Part shown: positions 47,062-59,100 of the stretch, piece after piece
Numbering within the stretch: the first letter of the stretch is position 1
Layout: each line of letters begins with the position of its first letter
NCBI RefSeq assembly: GCF_021018805.1
Contig: NC_086247.1
Coordinates: 88,272,140-88,336,139, forward strand
Reading direction: 5' to 3'
Length of the DNA stretch: 64,000 nt
Origin: Prinia subflava
Lineage: Eukaryota > Chordata > Aves > Passeriformes > Cisticolidae
The notes under the pieces: model-generated
The model's input: the letters and a program-made list of their open reading frames with translations, nothing else
What the model was told of the DNA's origin: nothing
Database searches by the model: none
Program-made: the position numbers and the translations under genes

Positions 47062-50000
47062 TCAGTATTCAGCACTCTCGAATCTTAGGGCCTGGCCCTC
47101 CTGCTCAGCAAAGCTGCTGCCCAGAGGGAGCCCATACCGATAGCTCTCCACGCCCTCAGCTGGTTTGGATTTCATGGGGATGGAGTCGTGCTGGTAGAGC
47201 AACGCTGACTTTATCATCCCAAAGTCTTCCTGAATCTTCATCCCCGAATAGATGGCACCTGAGACGTTTTCTGCCACGTGGGTGTAGCTCTGGAGGTTTT
47301 TCATGTCACAGAGGTTGTCGCCGTATTTCAGCATGGGTGGCTTGTAGGCCTGGTAGGACACCTTGGTGGTGGTGGTGATGACGGTCTGCAGCGGCGGGGC
47401 CATGGGCGCGGGGCCAGGGCTGTACCTGCAGGGATAGTCCCCACCACAGTAAGGGTGGGGAGCACTTGGTGGCATCTGCCCGTGGTCACTGCGGTCTCCG
47501 CTGCCCGGTTTCCCCCACGCCGGTTTCAGTCCGTAATGTCTGCCAGGGCTGTCAAAGCTCTTATCGTGAGTGGTCACAGAGTTGTAGTGAGACCCGTTCA
47601 GACTGAGGGGGTCTGCATCCATGGCAGGACTGGTCAGATCTTTGTAGAATGTTGGGTAAGGACTCGAGCTTATAAAGGTAGGAACTCCAAACTCGTAACT
47701 GCATGGTCTGGGCACGTAGAGCCTCGGATTTGGGCATTTAGGGTATGGCGAGAGCTGGTCTTCCTGGAAGCTGGCTGAGTCGTAAGGTGCCTTGTAGAGG
47801 TCTGCGTTCTGCAGCGAAGGGTAAGGCTGGGCTGGAATCGAAAAGTTGGTGTCTGTGAAGGTACCAGCTCTTTCTGGGCCATCCATGCAGTGAAAATTCT
47901 GTAGGTTATTGGTGTAACCACTGCTGTCATGGAACCTGCCTGCCTGATAAGGAGAAGTAGATCTTCAAGATACAGGAGTCAATACCGCCCACACACATAT
48001 GTCTCAATACTTGTGCTATTGTTAGTTTCAGTCCCAAATTAAAAGATGTAGCATGGTGTAAAGCTTTGTTTTGCCCTGGGATCCCCAGTACATTTACATC
48101 TTTATCACACCTTTTTAACTGACAAAAAAAAGTCTTCATTTATGTCAACTTTTTATTTCACTTATGGCTTTGACTTACCTCTGAGTTTAGAGATCTCTTT
48201 TTCTGGGAGTGGTGATAAGAGGACATTTGCTTCTTAATTGCACTTCTTCTTGCCTCTGCCTCCAGTTTACTCTCTGGCCGGGGGTGGTCATGGACTCCTT
48301 TAGCCTAAATTAGGATTAACTGAGAATTAGATGTTAACCTGGAAGGGAGTAAGATAAGAAAGAATGCTCTAAGTACTATGAGAGGTAGTCACAGCATGGT
48401 TTGTGTTTTGGCACAAGAAAAAAAGAAGAATCTAACAAGGATAAATTCATCGTGAAAATAAATAAATAGAATAAATCATGATTTGGGTGTACATAGAAGG
48501 AAAAAATGAGGGAGAAGTCAGTGAAGACTGCAGAGCTGATGAAGGAGCAAAAGTGCTACCTAATTTTGTGACATTCAGGAGTAGATAATTAGAACCAAGG
48601 GGAAAAAAATTAGTTTGGTTGGTTTTCTGCAGTCCAGGATCTCAGTTCTGCTTTATAAACACATATACAAATAGTATAAATAGGCTTTAAAGAGCCTTTT
48701 TCATGCCACAAGATGACAAATATTTTGTTAAAGCAATATACTTTCTTGAACAGGACAAGTGGAAAACCATGTGAAGATGCTCTGCTATTGGAACATCTGT
48801 GGGTATGCAGATCTACATAACCCAAGTTACACTGGTACATGGTGAAGTCACAGACACTACATTTCCTTACTCATTTGTCTGAACAGAGCTGCATGCAGTC
48901 CCTAATACAAAGTAGGAACCTAAAAATTGCATTTAAAATGCTGTCCTTTCTTAAGCAGAAGTTAACTTCTAAGCAAGGATTTATCAACTTTTTTGATAGT
49001 AAAATCTTCCAGTTTTGCGTGTCTGTAAGAGAACATTTGAATAAGAATAATATAGGAGGAAATCTGGGAATATGGGCAGTTTTCTTCCATTATTTGACTG
49101 GAGAACAGAATTCACTGCCATGTGAGCCAGGGAAAAATGTAATCTCATATAACAGAAACTTTTTGTTTACTTTTTGTTCCAATGTTGCTAAAAAAAAAAA
49201 AAAGAAAAATCAAGATGAAATTTCAAATTTCAGCTTAGATTCTTTTTTTCTGTCAAGACTTTAAATCCTTTAAAATTCAAAGGCTAGCTTCACATGAAGT
49301 AAAATTTTCATACTTCAACTCATGTAAATTAAGTAAGGCCTTTTTTTTCCCTATTTATTTTAGTGGGAAATAAATATTTGGAAATATTACAAAGATCCAG
49401 TTGTCATATGCACCAGGGTGCAAGACAACATTTTTGTTCATATTTGTGTTCTATAAACAGGTGAATTTTAGCCATTAGTGATATTGGGGTTAAAATTTAA
49501 TATTGCCAGCCCATGAGTACTGCTTTTAAAGAAACAACCAAGTGTTATTATCTGTTCTTGTCATGTTCATACTAAAGAGAAATTCAGTCCTGGACTAGAC
49601 CTCCATCATGCTCATCATGGTCTGTGTTACATAAAAAAAGGGGGCAGGGGGAAGAGGAAGAAATCTCTCTCTTTACAGGTATTATTTTATATACAGGTAT
49701 TATTTTATATAGTGTGCAAAAACACATACAGTGGTTTTCTACCTGGAAAAATATTGCTTTGCCATCAAGCCTCCAGAAGTTTGTGACCGGATAGCCACTG
49801 TGTCCTCGGCAAGGAATCAACTCGAGGGCAGAGTTACAGTTGGGACAGGCTTTCTCTGTGAACAGACAGAAACTACTCAAGAGATTGGTTAAGGACAGTG
49901 ATGCTGCCTGAGATCAAAGAGAGCTCAAGAGCAACACGATCAGACTTCTCCAAAATTTGGATTAAAATGTATTGTTCAAGGAAATGCAATGCAGACTACC

Positions 50001-51809
50001 AAGCACAGCTAAATGATAAGAACTAGAACTGCCCGCTAGTTATAAATGCTAATAATTTAAAGGGTTTAAATCCATATCCCCTTAAGTAGTTGCAAACAGA
50101 CATTGGTGAAATTTGGAAATTATCAGTCATTGCAATTATGCCTTAGTCTGCGTGCAAGTAAGAGAGACTCCAGTTTGGAAATCAAGCCCCGATGAAAGAA
50201 GCGGGGTCCCCTGGGCACGGCAGCTCTCCCTGGTGCCGCTCACTTTGCTGCTTCTGCCGAGCCTTGTCGCATATGGCGGGGCGCAGCTGCAGGCGGGCGC
50301 CGCCGGGCAGCGCGCAGCCCCGGGCGCACAGCACCACGCCCAGGCACGACTTCTTGAGGATGTGGCAGTTGTGGTTGTTGGTGTTGCGCATGGCCCAGCC
50401 GCTGAGGTGCCGCTGCGCGTTCTTCTCCTCGCTCGAGTAGATGAGGCGCACGTAGCCATCGGGCCATTCCTGGAAGGCATCGAAGTGCTTGGGCTCCTGC
50501 AGCAGAGCAGGTGCGGAGAGAGGGCAAGGCAGCAAGGAGAACAACAAGAGAACGTTATTAGTATAGTACGAACTGATATTTTTGCCTTGTTATAAAACAC
50601 ATAACAAGGGGGGAAATGCTTTTTCTGTGACCAGCCAAGCAGCAGAAAAATAAATATTGAAAGAATAGCTTGTTCAGAAGTGCTGTCTAAAAGGGCTGGG
50701 GCAGTCTGAGATTCCAGATCTGAGAAGAAAGTCAGGATCCTTCCCTCTTTTACACCATGATCCATTGTAGCACAGTCTGTTGACACATATGCTTTTTACA
50801 GTCAAGTTACCAGCTGTGAGACATCAGCCTTACTCCCAGAATTTACTGACTAGTCTGCTATCAGTGTGCCCAGACAGGACACCAGCCACCCTGACCATGA
50901 CTGCTGTTAAGTTCTCCTTGTTGTGGGACCATGCACCTACAGGCAGGAAGATAGAAGTTTATAGCTATCGAATGGCTTCTTAAAGTACATCTAATATGAT
51001 TTGAATAAGGCTTTTCCCAAAAAATAGAAATAAAAAGATTTGTCATTACAAATGTACTTCCAATGTATGGATAGTGGCACAAACAAAGAACATTTCGATT
51101 TGGGGTTTCACAGCTTTCTGGAGTTCCTTATTAAAATGTAATTACCAGAACTATGAAAGAAGATTTTAAATTGCAAATATTCATAATGCAATATGTATTT
51201 AACATATGTATGTACCACGTGTGAGAGCAATCCCAGCAAACAGAAGGAAATTACCAGCATTTACAGCATTCAGACATTTATTAAGATATAACAGTATGGG
51301 CTCTGTAAACCTAAATAAACTCTAAGATGAAAAAAGTTGCAAAGAAAAAAATGCATTTGTAACTCACAACCAGACAAAAGTGGAGTGCTCATTAGCATTA
51401 GTGTTGCATCAGTAAACCAAAGAAATAATTAGATAGCTTGGATCATAGTAGTAAACAGTCAGTTCATGCTTCTTTTCAACATTTCTTGAACAAGGAAGAG
51501 GGGGAGGAGGGAGAAGGAACTTGTCCAGATGGAGCCACAGGTTGTTTTAGGAGTTCATATCCAGCTAGGCAAAGCTGTGCATCAAATCCCTAATTTTATA
51601 ATAAATCACTTTTTATAAAGACTACAAATCAAAACTGAAAAGGCGCAAGAGAAATCAAGAAGACATAAAACAGAGCTTTGCTTGGGGTGAAGTTCGTTCC
51701 ACTGTTGCCCAGCTCCTCGTTGGAGCTGGACAGAGACTCTCCCCAGTACCTCCCGCCCACCCGCTACCTGCGGCAGCTTGGGGTCGTTGATGTCCCAGGT
51801 GAGCTTCAT
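47062..51809 (-). CDS. GCM2: GCM2, glial cells missing transcription factor 2 (5 coding exons)
   Basis: Coding exons in transcript order are 51768-51809, 50244-50496, 49743-49855, 48179-48304 and 47062-47943. They total 1416 nt, 471 aa. The GCM zinc-containing DNA-binding domain spans about residues 2-156: [83 protein letters not shown] and [12 protein letters not shown], with the zinc-ligand cysteines and histidines present. The last exon encodes a long, less conserved activation region with [19 protein letters not shown], a GCM2 hallmark. GCM2 is the master regulator of parathyroid development in vertebrates. Human GCM2 is 506 aa; this one lacks the human N-terminal extension and has a shorter, divergent C-terminus (ends FESAEY). 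GCM1 is excluded by the tail and by synteny. SYCP2L starts 1.3 kb upstream in the opposite direction. Confidence 0.96.
49675..49710. repeat. Perfect 18-bp tandem duplication in GCM2 intron 3
   Basis: ACAGGTATTATTTTATAT occurs twice in direct succession, about 30 bp downstream of the exon 3 donor on the minus strand. Confidence 0.97.
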
Positions 51810-51840
51810 GGCACAGAGTGCCCCCGGGGCCGCCTCCCGC

Positions 51841-51850
51841 TTTTTTTATG
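51841..51850 (-). promoter_or_regulatory. GCM2: TATA-like box upstream of GCM2
   Basis: The minus strand reads CATAAAAAAA in a GC-rich setting, 32-41 bp before the ATG. As a TATA box it would give a very short 5' UTR. It also contains an in-frame TAA, which closes the reading frame upstream of the chosen start. Confidence 0.35.
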
Positions 51851-53106
51851 CCGGCGGGGCGTCGCCGAGGTGTGGCGGGGAGCTTCAGCCGGCCCCGCAG
51901 GCGGAACAGCAGCACCACCACCGAACCCCACCGCGGGCCCCGGGCGGGCAGGAGCTGCGCTCCCCCTCCACGCCGCAGGCGGGTTCCGCTCCCCTCACCT
52001 GGAGGTGTGTGACGGGGCACAGACACAGGCTGTGCGCGAATCCACCCCCCAGCACTGGGAACCGTCACTCAGCAAACTTGAGCAGGGTTTGGAAGTGTAA
52101 CCCGGCAGCCGCGGGGCTCTGCAGCTCGCTCCCGCGGTGGCCGCGGTGATGGGAAGGTGGGGGACCCGTCTCTGCCCCACTGCTCCTGATCTTGGGTTTT
52201 GAGCGTGCTCGGAGCTGCCCGCAGCTCGTAAAGCCTCCGGAGGGAGGCAAAGATGCTGAATAACCTGCGCTTTGGATGTTAACGAAATCGGCGTTCTTTG
52301 GCAGCTTTCCCCTTCGCACTGTGCTCTGCAGAACCTGGTTTAAAATGCAAAACTGGTTTTGGTGCCGTTATATTGATAGGCACATTTTATCTTATTGAAC
52401 AGTTAGAGGGGTTTTGTTACCTTTTCTTTTCGAAAGAAATAGCCGATGCGGTCTGAAGTTTGGAGGTTTTTGGGGTTTGTTTGTTTGTTTTGTTTCGTTT
52501 TTTTGAGGAGGGGATGTGGTGCTGTGGGAAGAAAGGAGGGAGATTGAGTTTTGGTGTGAAAAACAAAGAAAAAAAATTACAACAGCACAGAGACCGAGCC
52601 ATTGAACGCCGAGCGCAGCTATCACCCTTTAAATGACCCCACCTGTTCCGAATGATTTTCTCACCACCTTCCATCCTCTCTGGTCCAAAATTTACAGCAC
52701 TTTACCCTCAGCTGAGCACAATAAAGCCCCCCCAGCAGCAGCACACGCCGGCTGTGGCTCCCCTCGGCCGAGAGCAGCCCCCGAGGAGGCTCTGGGCTCC
52801 TCTTTAGCCCCCCTGGGCTGGGCCGGGGTCTGTCGGCGCTGCGGTCCCGGGCGGGTCCCGTCCCAGGCGCCGCACAGCTGCGGCTTTTTAGGGCGGGTGC
52901 CAATCGGGCCTCTTCTTCTTTCCCCCCCCCCCCCCCCCCCACTGCCGGGGTATAGAGTGAGGGCTTGCTGAGGAGAGCAGAGCGTTCGGAGCTGTGAGAA
53001 AGGCTGGCGAGGGTCTTCCTCCACCCTAAGGGCGGGTGCGTCCAGCAGCAGCGGTGGCAGCCGTGCGGAGGGTGTGAAGCAGCCCCTGCGCCTTGTCCCC
53101 CGCGCC
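51851..53106. promoter_or_regulatory. GC-rich divergent interval between GCM2 and SYCP2L
   Basis: This 1.26-kb interval separates the start codons of two genes pointing away from each other. It is GC- and CpG-rich at both ends with an AT-richer core (about 52320-52680). It holds a 19-C tract at 52922-52940 and a purine/pyrimidine-skewed stretch near 52460-52520. Overlapping open frames inside it are composition artefacts. Confidence 0.6.
52922..52940. repeat. Poly(C) tract, 19 bases
   Basis: An uninterrupted run of 19 C lies about 165 bp before the SYCP2L start codon. The opposite strand is a G-run with quadruplex potential. Confidence 0.95.
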
Positions 53107-56100
53107 ATGGCCCAGGTGAGCGGCCACGGAGAGGGGGACAGTCCCCGCTCCCTCCTGGGGACACCCGCGGGACTCCCCGCGGCCGCCACATACCTCGGGT
53201 TGGGAGGCGCGGGGAGGTTTTAGAGCTTAGGTAATAAGGAAGGAAGGAAAAACAGCTTTTAGGGAGAGTGGGGGTGAGTAAGCGCTCTTCAGTTTTGGGG
53301 CAGAAAAAGTGTTTGGGTTGGTTGGGTTATCTTTTTTGGGGGGGGGGGTGGGGAAAGAAGACTTTTTTTTTCTGTATTTCTCTCTTCTTTTTATTTTTAA
53401 AGGAAGGAAAAAGTGAAGAACAAAATAGAGATGTGAGTGGCAATATGGCAGACAGAAGAGAAGACTACGTAAGGATCTTTTAAATGCATCCTTATCTTTA
53501 TCTTACAAAATGTTATTTATATATGTATTTAAAGGTGCATATCTTAAATGGATATGGCATGACCCAGAGCTTCTAGTAATTTTATTTAATGTGGGAAGTG
53601 CAGCAGTCCTCTTACTCTTTTCTTTAGTAAGTGGTAAGAGATTACTGTAATAGTTGTGGGACTTACAAACTGAGTGTACCAAATTGCCTATTTCCTTACT
53701 TGGTATCTTTTAAGATGACTCAGTTTCAAGGGTTCTGTCTCTTTTGGACATTAAGACTAATGCTTCACTTCAGATGTAGCAGTAAAATGAAAAACAAATA
53801 AAAACCAATATAAATAAATAAAAGAAACAGAAACTTTCAACTTTTAAAATAACAAGCATTTTATCATAGTTAATGCTGCTTCAAATTCAATGCCCACTTA
53901 TTTTATTTGCTAATTGTTTTCTTCCCCTCCCCCTACAGCTCGAATCACTGCTCATTGATGCCTTTAAAGGGAAGGGGTTTCAAAAAATACACGAACTACT
54001 TCAAGAGAAGGAAGTAGAGCCTCCTCAGAAGTACAGTGACTCTCTCTTTAACCAGTTGGACAAAGCACTGAGAAAGGCGAGTACCATAAATAATCTCAAC
54101 TATCCTAACACCCAACTCAGAGGGTAGCAGAATAATGACGCCCAGCACTCTGTTTCTGTAGGAGCTGGACAAGAATGAGTTCGAGAACGTTTCACTGCTG
54201 CTGAAATGTATTCAGCTCTACCTTAAAAGTGATCTTCAAGAAGGGAAGAGCTTGTTTATTGAGCAAGGACTGGTAGCAAAGATGAGTATAATACTGTATA
54301 CAAGTTACTAATGTGATATAAGGTTGTTTGCATCAGGAAAAGAACTCCAAGAGAGTGAAAAGTAGAGGATGGCTTGTTGGCCGCACAGAAAGAATTTTTT
54401 TTAATATATTGCATGAACTGAGTGGAGGAAAAAATGCTTACTCTCTTTTATTGCTTTTGGTGTAGCAGCCAATTTTATGGCTTCACTTATTACCTGATTT
54501 ACAGGATTGGGTTGTTTGGGGTTTTTTTAAGCTGATGATGGAAGGAGAGGATGAATTTCTGTGAGTTCCATTAGTGAAATGATATAGCATTTTAAATGCT
54601 CCATCAGAATACAATTTTAATAATAGGATTGATGAGTAATTTGTGCTTCTATATTTTTAAAACCAGATATTCTTTATGAAGGTCTCTCTCTAGATATCTA
54701 GCAAACTAGATTTATTTAATCTGCAATTGTTTTATCTTCTGGCACTATAATGATTTCAGCTGGTAATAGTTGTAGTAGCAGAAATGCAATTGTGCTGAAG
54801 ATGAGGAACACCTGGACCTAACACAGCTACGAGGGAACAGCTAACACATGCTTTCTTTAGCAGACTTGTACTGAGTCCTTGGTCCAAAAATGTTGTATTC
54901 CTGCCTTATAGTTACACTTTTCAGGGATACAATTGCTCAAAATTCCTGTATGGAAATAAATTAATAAAGTTTTTCCAGTCTGAGCTCTGTATTTCCAGTG
55001 GTGCATGGATTTCTAGTTCACCATTTTTGTGTAATGTTATGCAATATCCAAAATCATGAAGTATTAGAATATTTACCTTGAAGAAGCTTGAAAAAACTTT
55101 ACAGTATTTTGCTGTGAGTTGATGTCCTCTAGAAATGTCTATAAGAGTTTTGGTGCCACTAGCAGCATGTATTGTGTCTGAGCACCACGAGAGAAGGAGA
55201 AAAGGAGGGCTAGGGAGGGAAGAGGGAAATGGCACTTTTCATGTCCCCCTAGCAAAATTTAACTCCTTAAAGCCATGTAACTTTTGACACAGTATGTCCC
55301 TGTGACATTTAAAGAGTAAAAGACTCTGTAAGGTTTCCTGCAGACATATGTAGTTTGAGGACTCTTGACTCCTCTTCCCAGTTTTTAACTCATTCTTTGA
55401 ACTTTTACCTAGTATCCTGGTTTGAAAGAGCCAGAGCGTTTGTGACTGTCATCGACCCAAATGAGAATAAATTTTTGATGTTACTGCTTGAAGACTTCTT
55501 TGATTCTGCATTGGTATGTTTGTGCATTTAAGGGGACAGGAGGGTTGCCTTTATCGGATAAGAAAGCTATTGCTCACAAACAGTTTCCTGTTAGAAAATA
55601 ATTAATTGCATGGTCATGGTGCTGTAGGGCTGAGCCTGGGACACAGCCTAGGTGCTGTAGGTGGGCAGTGCCCAGGAGTGTGCTTCTGGCTGAGATTTGA
55701 CACACTTGGGAGAAGCATTTGCTCATTTTCTAACTTGAAGTATTTGTTTTTGTAGAAAAATCTGCAAGAAATTCTGATGCATTTTGAAAATAAAAGCTTG
55801 TGAGCTGAAGCTCTCTTTAAAACTGAATTTACTGACACCGAACTGCATTTTATGTGCAAACACATTTGCTAAGGTGATCCTAGCAATTTGAAACAGATGA
55901 TTTAATTCTAAAGAATGATTTAACTTGCTTACAACTCTCATTTAGGTTTCAACTTTACATATGCATAACTTTAAGGGTGTTAGAGGCCTAGTGATGTAAC
56001 ATTTGTAATAGGAACAATGCTGTTTAGCTTTTTTCCCCAAGCTGTTGTTCCCTGTCTTGTCTGTTCTTACTGGAAGCAAGTTACTTTTTGAGTGTCAGAA

Positions 56101-59100
56101 TTCATGTCAATACTTATTATTCTTTTCAGGAGTTCTGCTAAAAGATATTTGAGCAAAATCAAGCTTCCTTCTTTCTCTACTAACCACTTTGTAATTATAA
56201 AATACCCATTTCTTTTCCCAAAATTTTAATTTATTTGTCTTCCTGCTATGTTTCTTCTGCATGCTTTCACTGTGGAGGAGGAAGTGTTTTTTGTTGTGGA
56301 GTTGTTTTTAATTTTTTAAAGTTCTTAATTTTCCTCAAGGGACTGTAACACGCTTTAGATACACATTGTGATATCTAGTGCTGCAGTGTAGAAACATAAA
56401 ATGTGCTTTTACATAGGCCCACATGTGTAATAAAAATAAGAGAATGATGTCCTGATGTGGGTTTTCCAAGGAACGCATAGGCACTGCGCTCTCAAGTGCT
56501 GCTGAATTCCCTGGGGGAAGTGGGTGCTTGGCTTCCTTTACCCTCCCTGCATATTGCCAACCTGTATGATCAGGGTGACCATATGTGAAATTCCTGGATC
56601 AGGTGGCTTTTCCTGATGTGGGTACGCCACTGTTTTATGTTATTTAACATCTGAAAGTTGGGGGATGAGGAATGCGTGCATAAACAGCTTGGCACTTTGT
56701 GTGCTGCTGTTCTTGACTGGTGGTGTGTTAATGAAAGCTTCTTTTACTCTTTCTATCAGGTGATTTGCAAATGCAGTAATCAAGGTCAGTATTTTTTTTC
56801 CTTCCATTGCTCAGTATCCTGATTCTTAATCTTGGGTGCATATCTGTTAATACTGCTTGAATTCTGTCCCCTTTCTCTTTTGTCTTCAGCTACTTCTTCT
56901 TTTCTGCAGTTTTAAAATTTTTTTAATTCTCCAGCTGATGTCTCTGAAGTTAATTTTCATTAATATTTATACTGAATCAGAAAACCTTTTTCTGTTTCTT
57001 TTTTTTTCTCTTTGTACCTGCTGAAAAAATCTACCTGTGGCATCTCGTTTAAATGGTCACCATCAAACATTTCACTTGATCAGAGTGAGTGGCTTCTGAA
57101 AGGGGTTCAGTCTAGACAGTCTGTTCTTGCACATCTGTTTGTTCTGGCAGCAGATGTCATTCCCTTGCTGAAGGCAACTATCTCCACAGAATGGCATGTT
57201 AATTCCTTCAGCCTTCTGAACTCAGCAGAGGGATGTCTCTCTGTCTCTCATTAATTTCAGCAGCAAAATATTGTTCTGTGACTGCAACTTGTTTTACACT
57301 GGGGGGGCAGGGAGCAGGTGCTTTCAGAAAATATCTGTGTGACCAGACATCCAGGCTCACAATCCATGTAAAAATGAAGTATTGCACTGTGGGTCAGGTC
57401 ATGTGTGCTTATTTGTCCTTGCACCTTATTCTAGTGGGAGCAGAGTGGCACAAGCATCTTCTGGTTCATACTTCATTGGTTTGCTCTGTTGACTTTGACA
57501 AAACCTGTATATTCAGGTTTTCTCTTGTGGTGAGTAATTAGCTTCCCCTTTCTGTGCCTCTTTAAATAGCTACCCAGGTCAGAAGTTAGTGTATCTGAAG
57601 CATTTTTTTTTTAGATGGAGATTACCTGTTCCCCTTTCTGTCTAGGATTAGATGGTTGGAAGCTTTGTCTTTAAATGCACTTGCAGCTGGGATGTTTTTA
57701 TTCCTTCAACACAGCAAATTGTAGTTGCTTCAACTGTTTTTTATATTGATACCAGCCCATTTCTAGCTGTACCTTTCAAATTATTTTTCTAGGAAAGAAA
57801 GAGCTAGTGAATTTATTTTTGCCTGAACTAGGGCGCCTAGTGACAGACGCAAGCCTTTGCTGCTCTCTGCATCTGGAGGTAAGATTCTTACTAGCAGGAG
57901 AAAATCAGATAAATTTGTGTGAAAGCATGTGTAATTAGATAAGAGATGTGAAACAACATTATTGATTTATTTCCCTTCGTTTTCTACCCCTTCTCTTGTG
58001 GGGGGGAAAGGCCTTGAGGACCCTCAACTCTATACTTGACAGTGTCCCACGGGAGGAGAGAAAGAAGTTCCCTCTCTCTGAGGAGATCTGCTCGCTCACG
58101 TAAGTGATTTGCCCTCCAGTTTCTGTACCTGCATACTCCCTGCTCTGCATTCGGAGTTAGTTATTTCCATTGTAACTTGTGGTATTATGCTGTTTCAGGA
58201 AAGACCTTGCAAAAACTATACTGGAGGTTGGTGGTAAGAAGTTCTCCAGCTTTACCTCATCTGCTTATTTATTATAGATGAGTTATAACTTAAATTATAT
58301 TTCCTTGCCAAGAGTTGATTTTTAGGGGGGAAAGTCAGATATGCTTTAGCAAAATATAAATAAAAAAAGTCAAATGCAGCAATGCCTTAACTCTTTCTGG
58401 TTGGTATTAGTAATGCACATTGACTAATCAGACAAGCTAAAATGATTTATGTAGAAAAGTAATTGCATCAGCTTTATGTATGTGCTTAGAGAATATGCTG
58501 GCTGTTAGTCTTAAAAATATTAAATTCTAATTGCTTTACCACAATATGGACAAAACTTAGTTAACAAGGTTAATGGCCTCTTGGGTGAAATCTCTTTTGT
58601 TTTCTCCTAATAATAACACTTTCTAGAGTGTTGCCATGGTATATGGAATGTGGCCTAATCCTAGGTGGTTAGTGCTGAGTCTCTGCTCCCATCCCTTCCC
58701 AGACTCCGAGCTCATCTCCCAGTGCACTCATGTGTGTTGTGGTTTGCAGTGCTCCATACCTCGATCTCACTGAGCTGCAGGAGCTGAGGATGCCCAGCCA
58801 ACACTGGGCTGTTGCCCTCTCCTGTTCTCCTAGGGGAAACTGAAGCTAGAGGTGGCTGTGTAGTATAAAATTGCAGGAGTAGCAATGCTATAACCCTCTG
58901 TTATGCCAGAGGGATGATATTTATCCTGTACTTATGTTTGCCTGGCAGATTATGACCTCCAGGTTGCCCTTTCAGAAGCACTTTGTAGGTTAATGATAAA
59001 AAAATGGAGGGATGACCTTGTTCACCACTGGTTTGAAGATAACTATCTTGCTGAAGCTTTCAAAGAGATCAAGGATCGAGAATTTGAGACGGTGAGGGTC

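Noticed and set aside
47278..47778. 166-codon plus-strand frame
   Set aside because: It is the antisense shadow of the GCM2 last exon.
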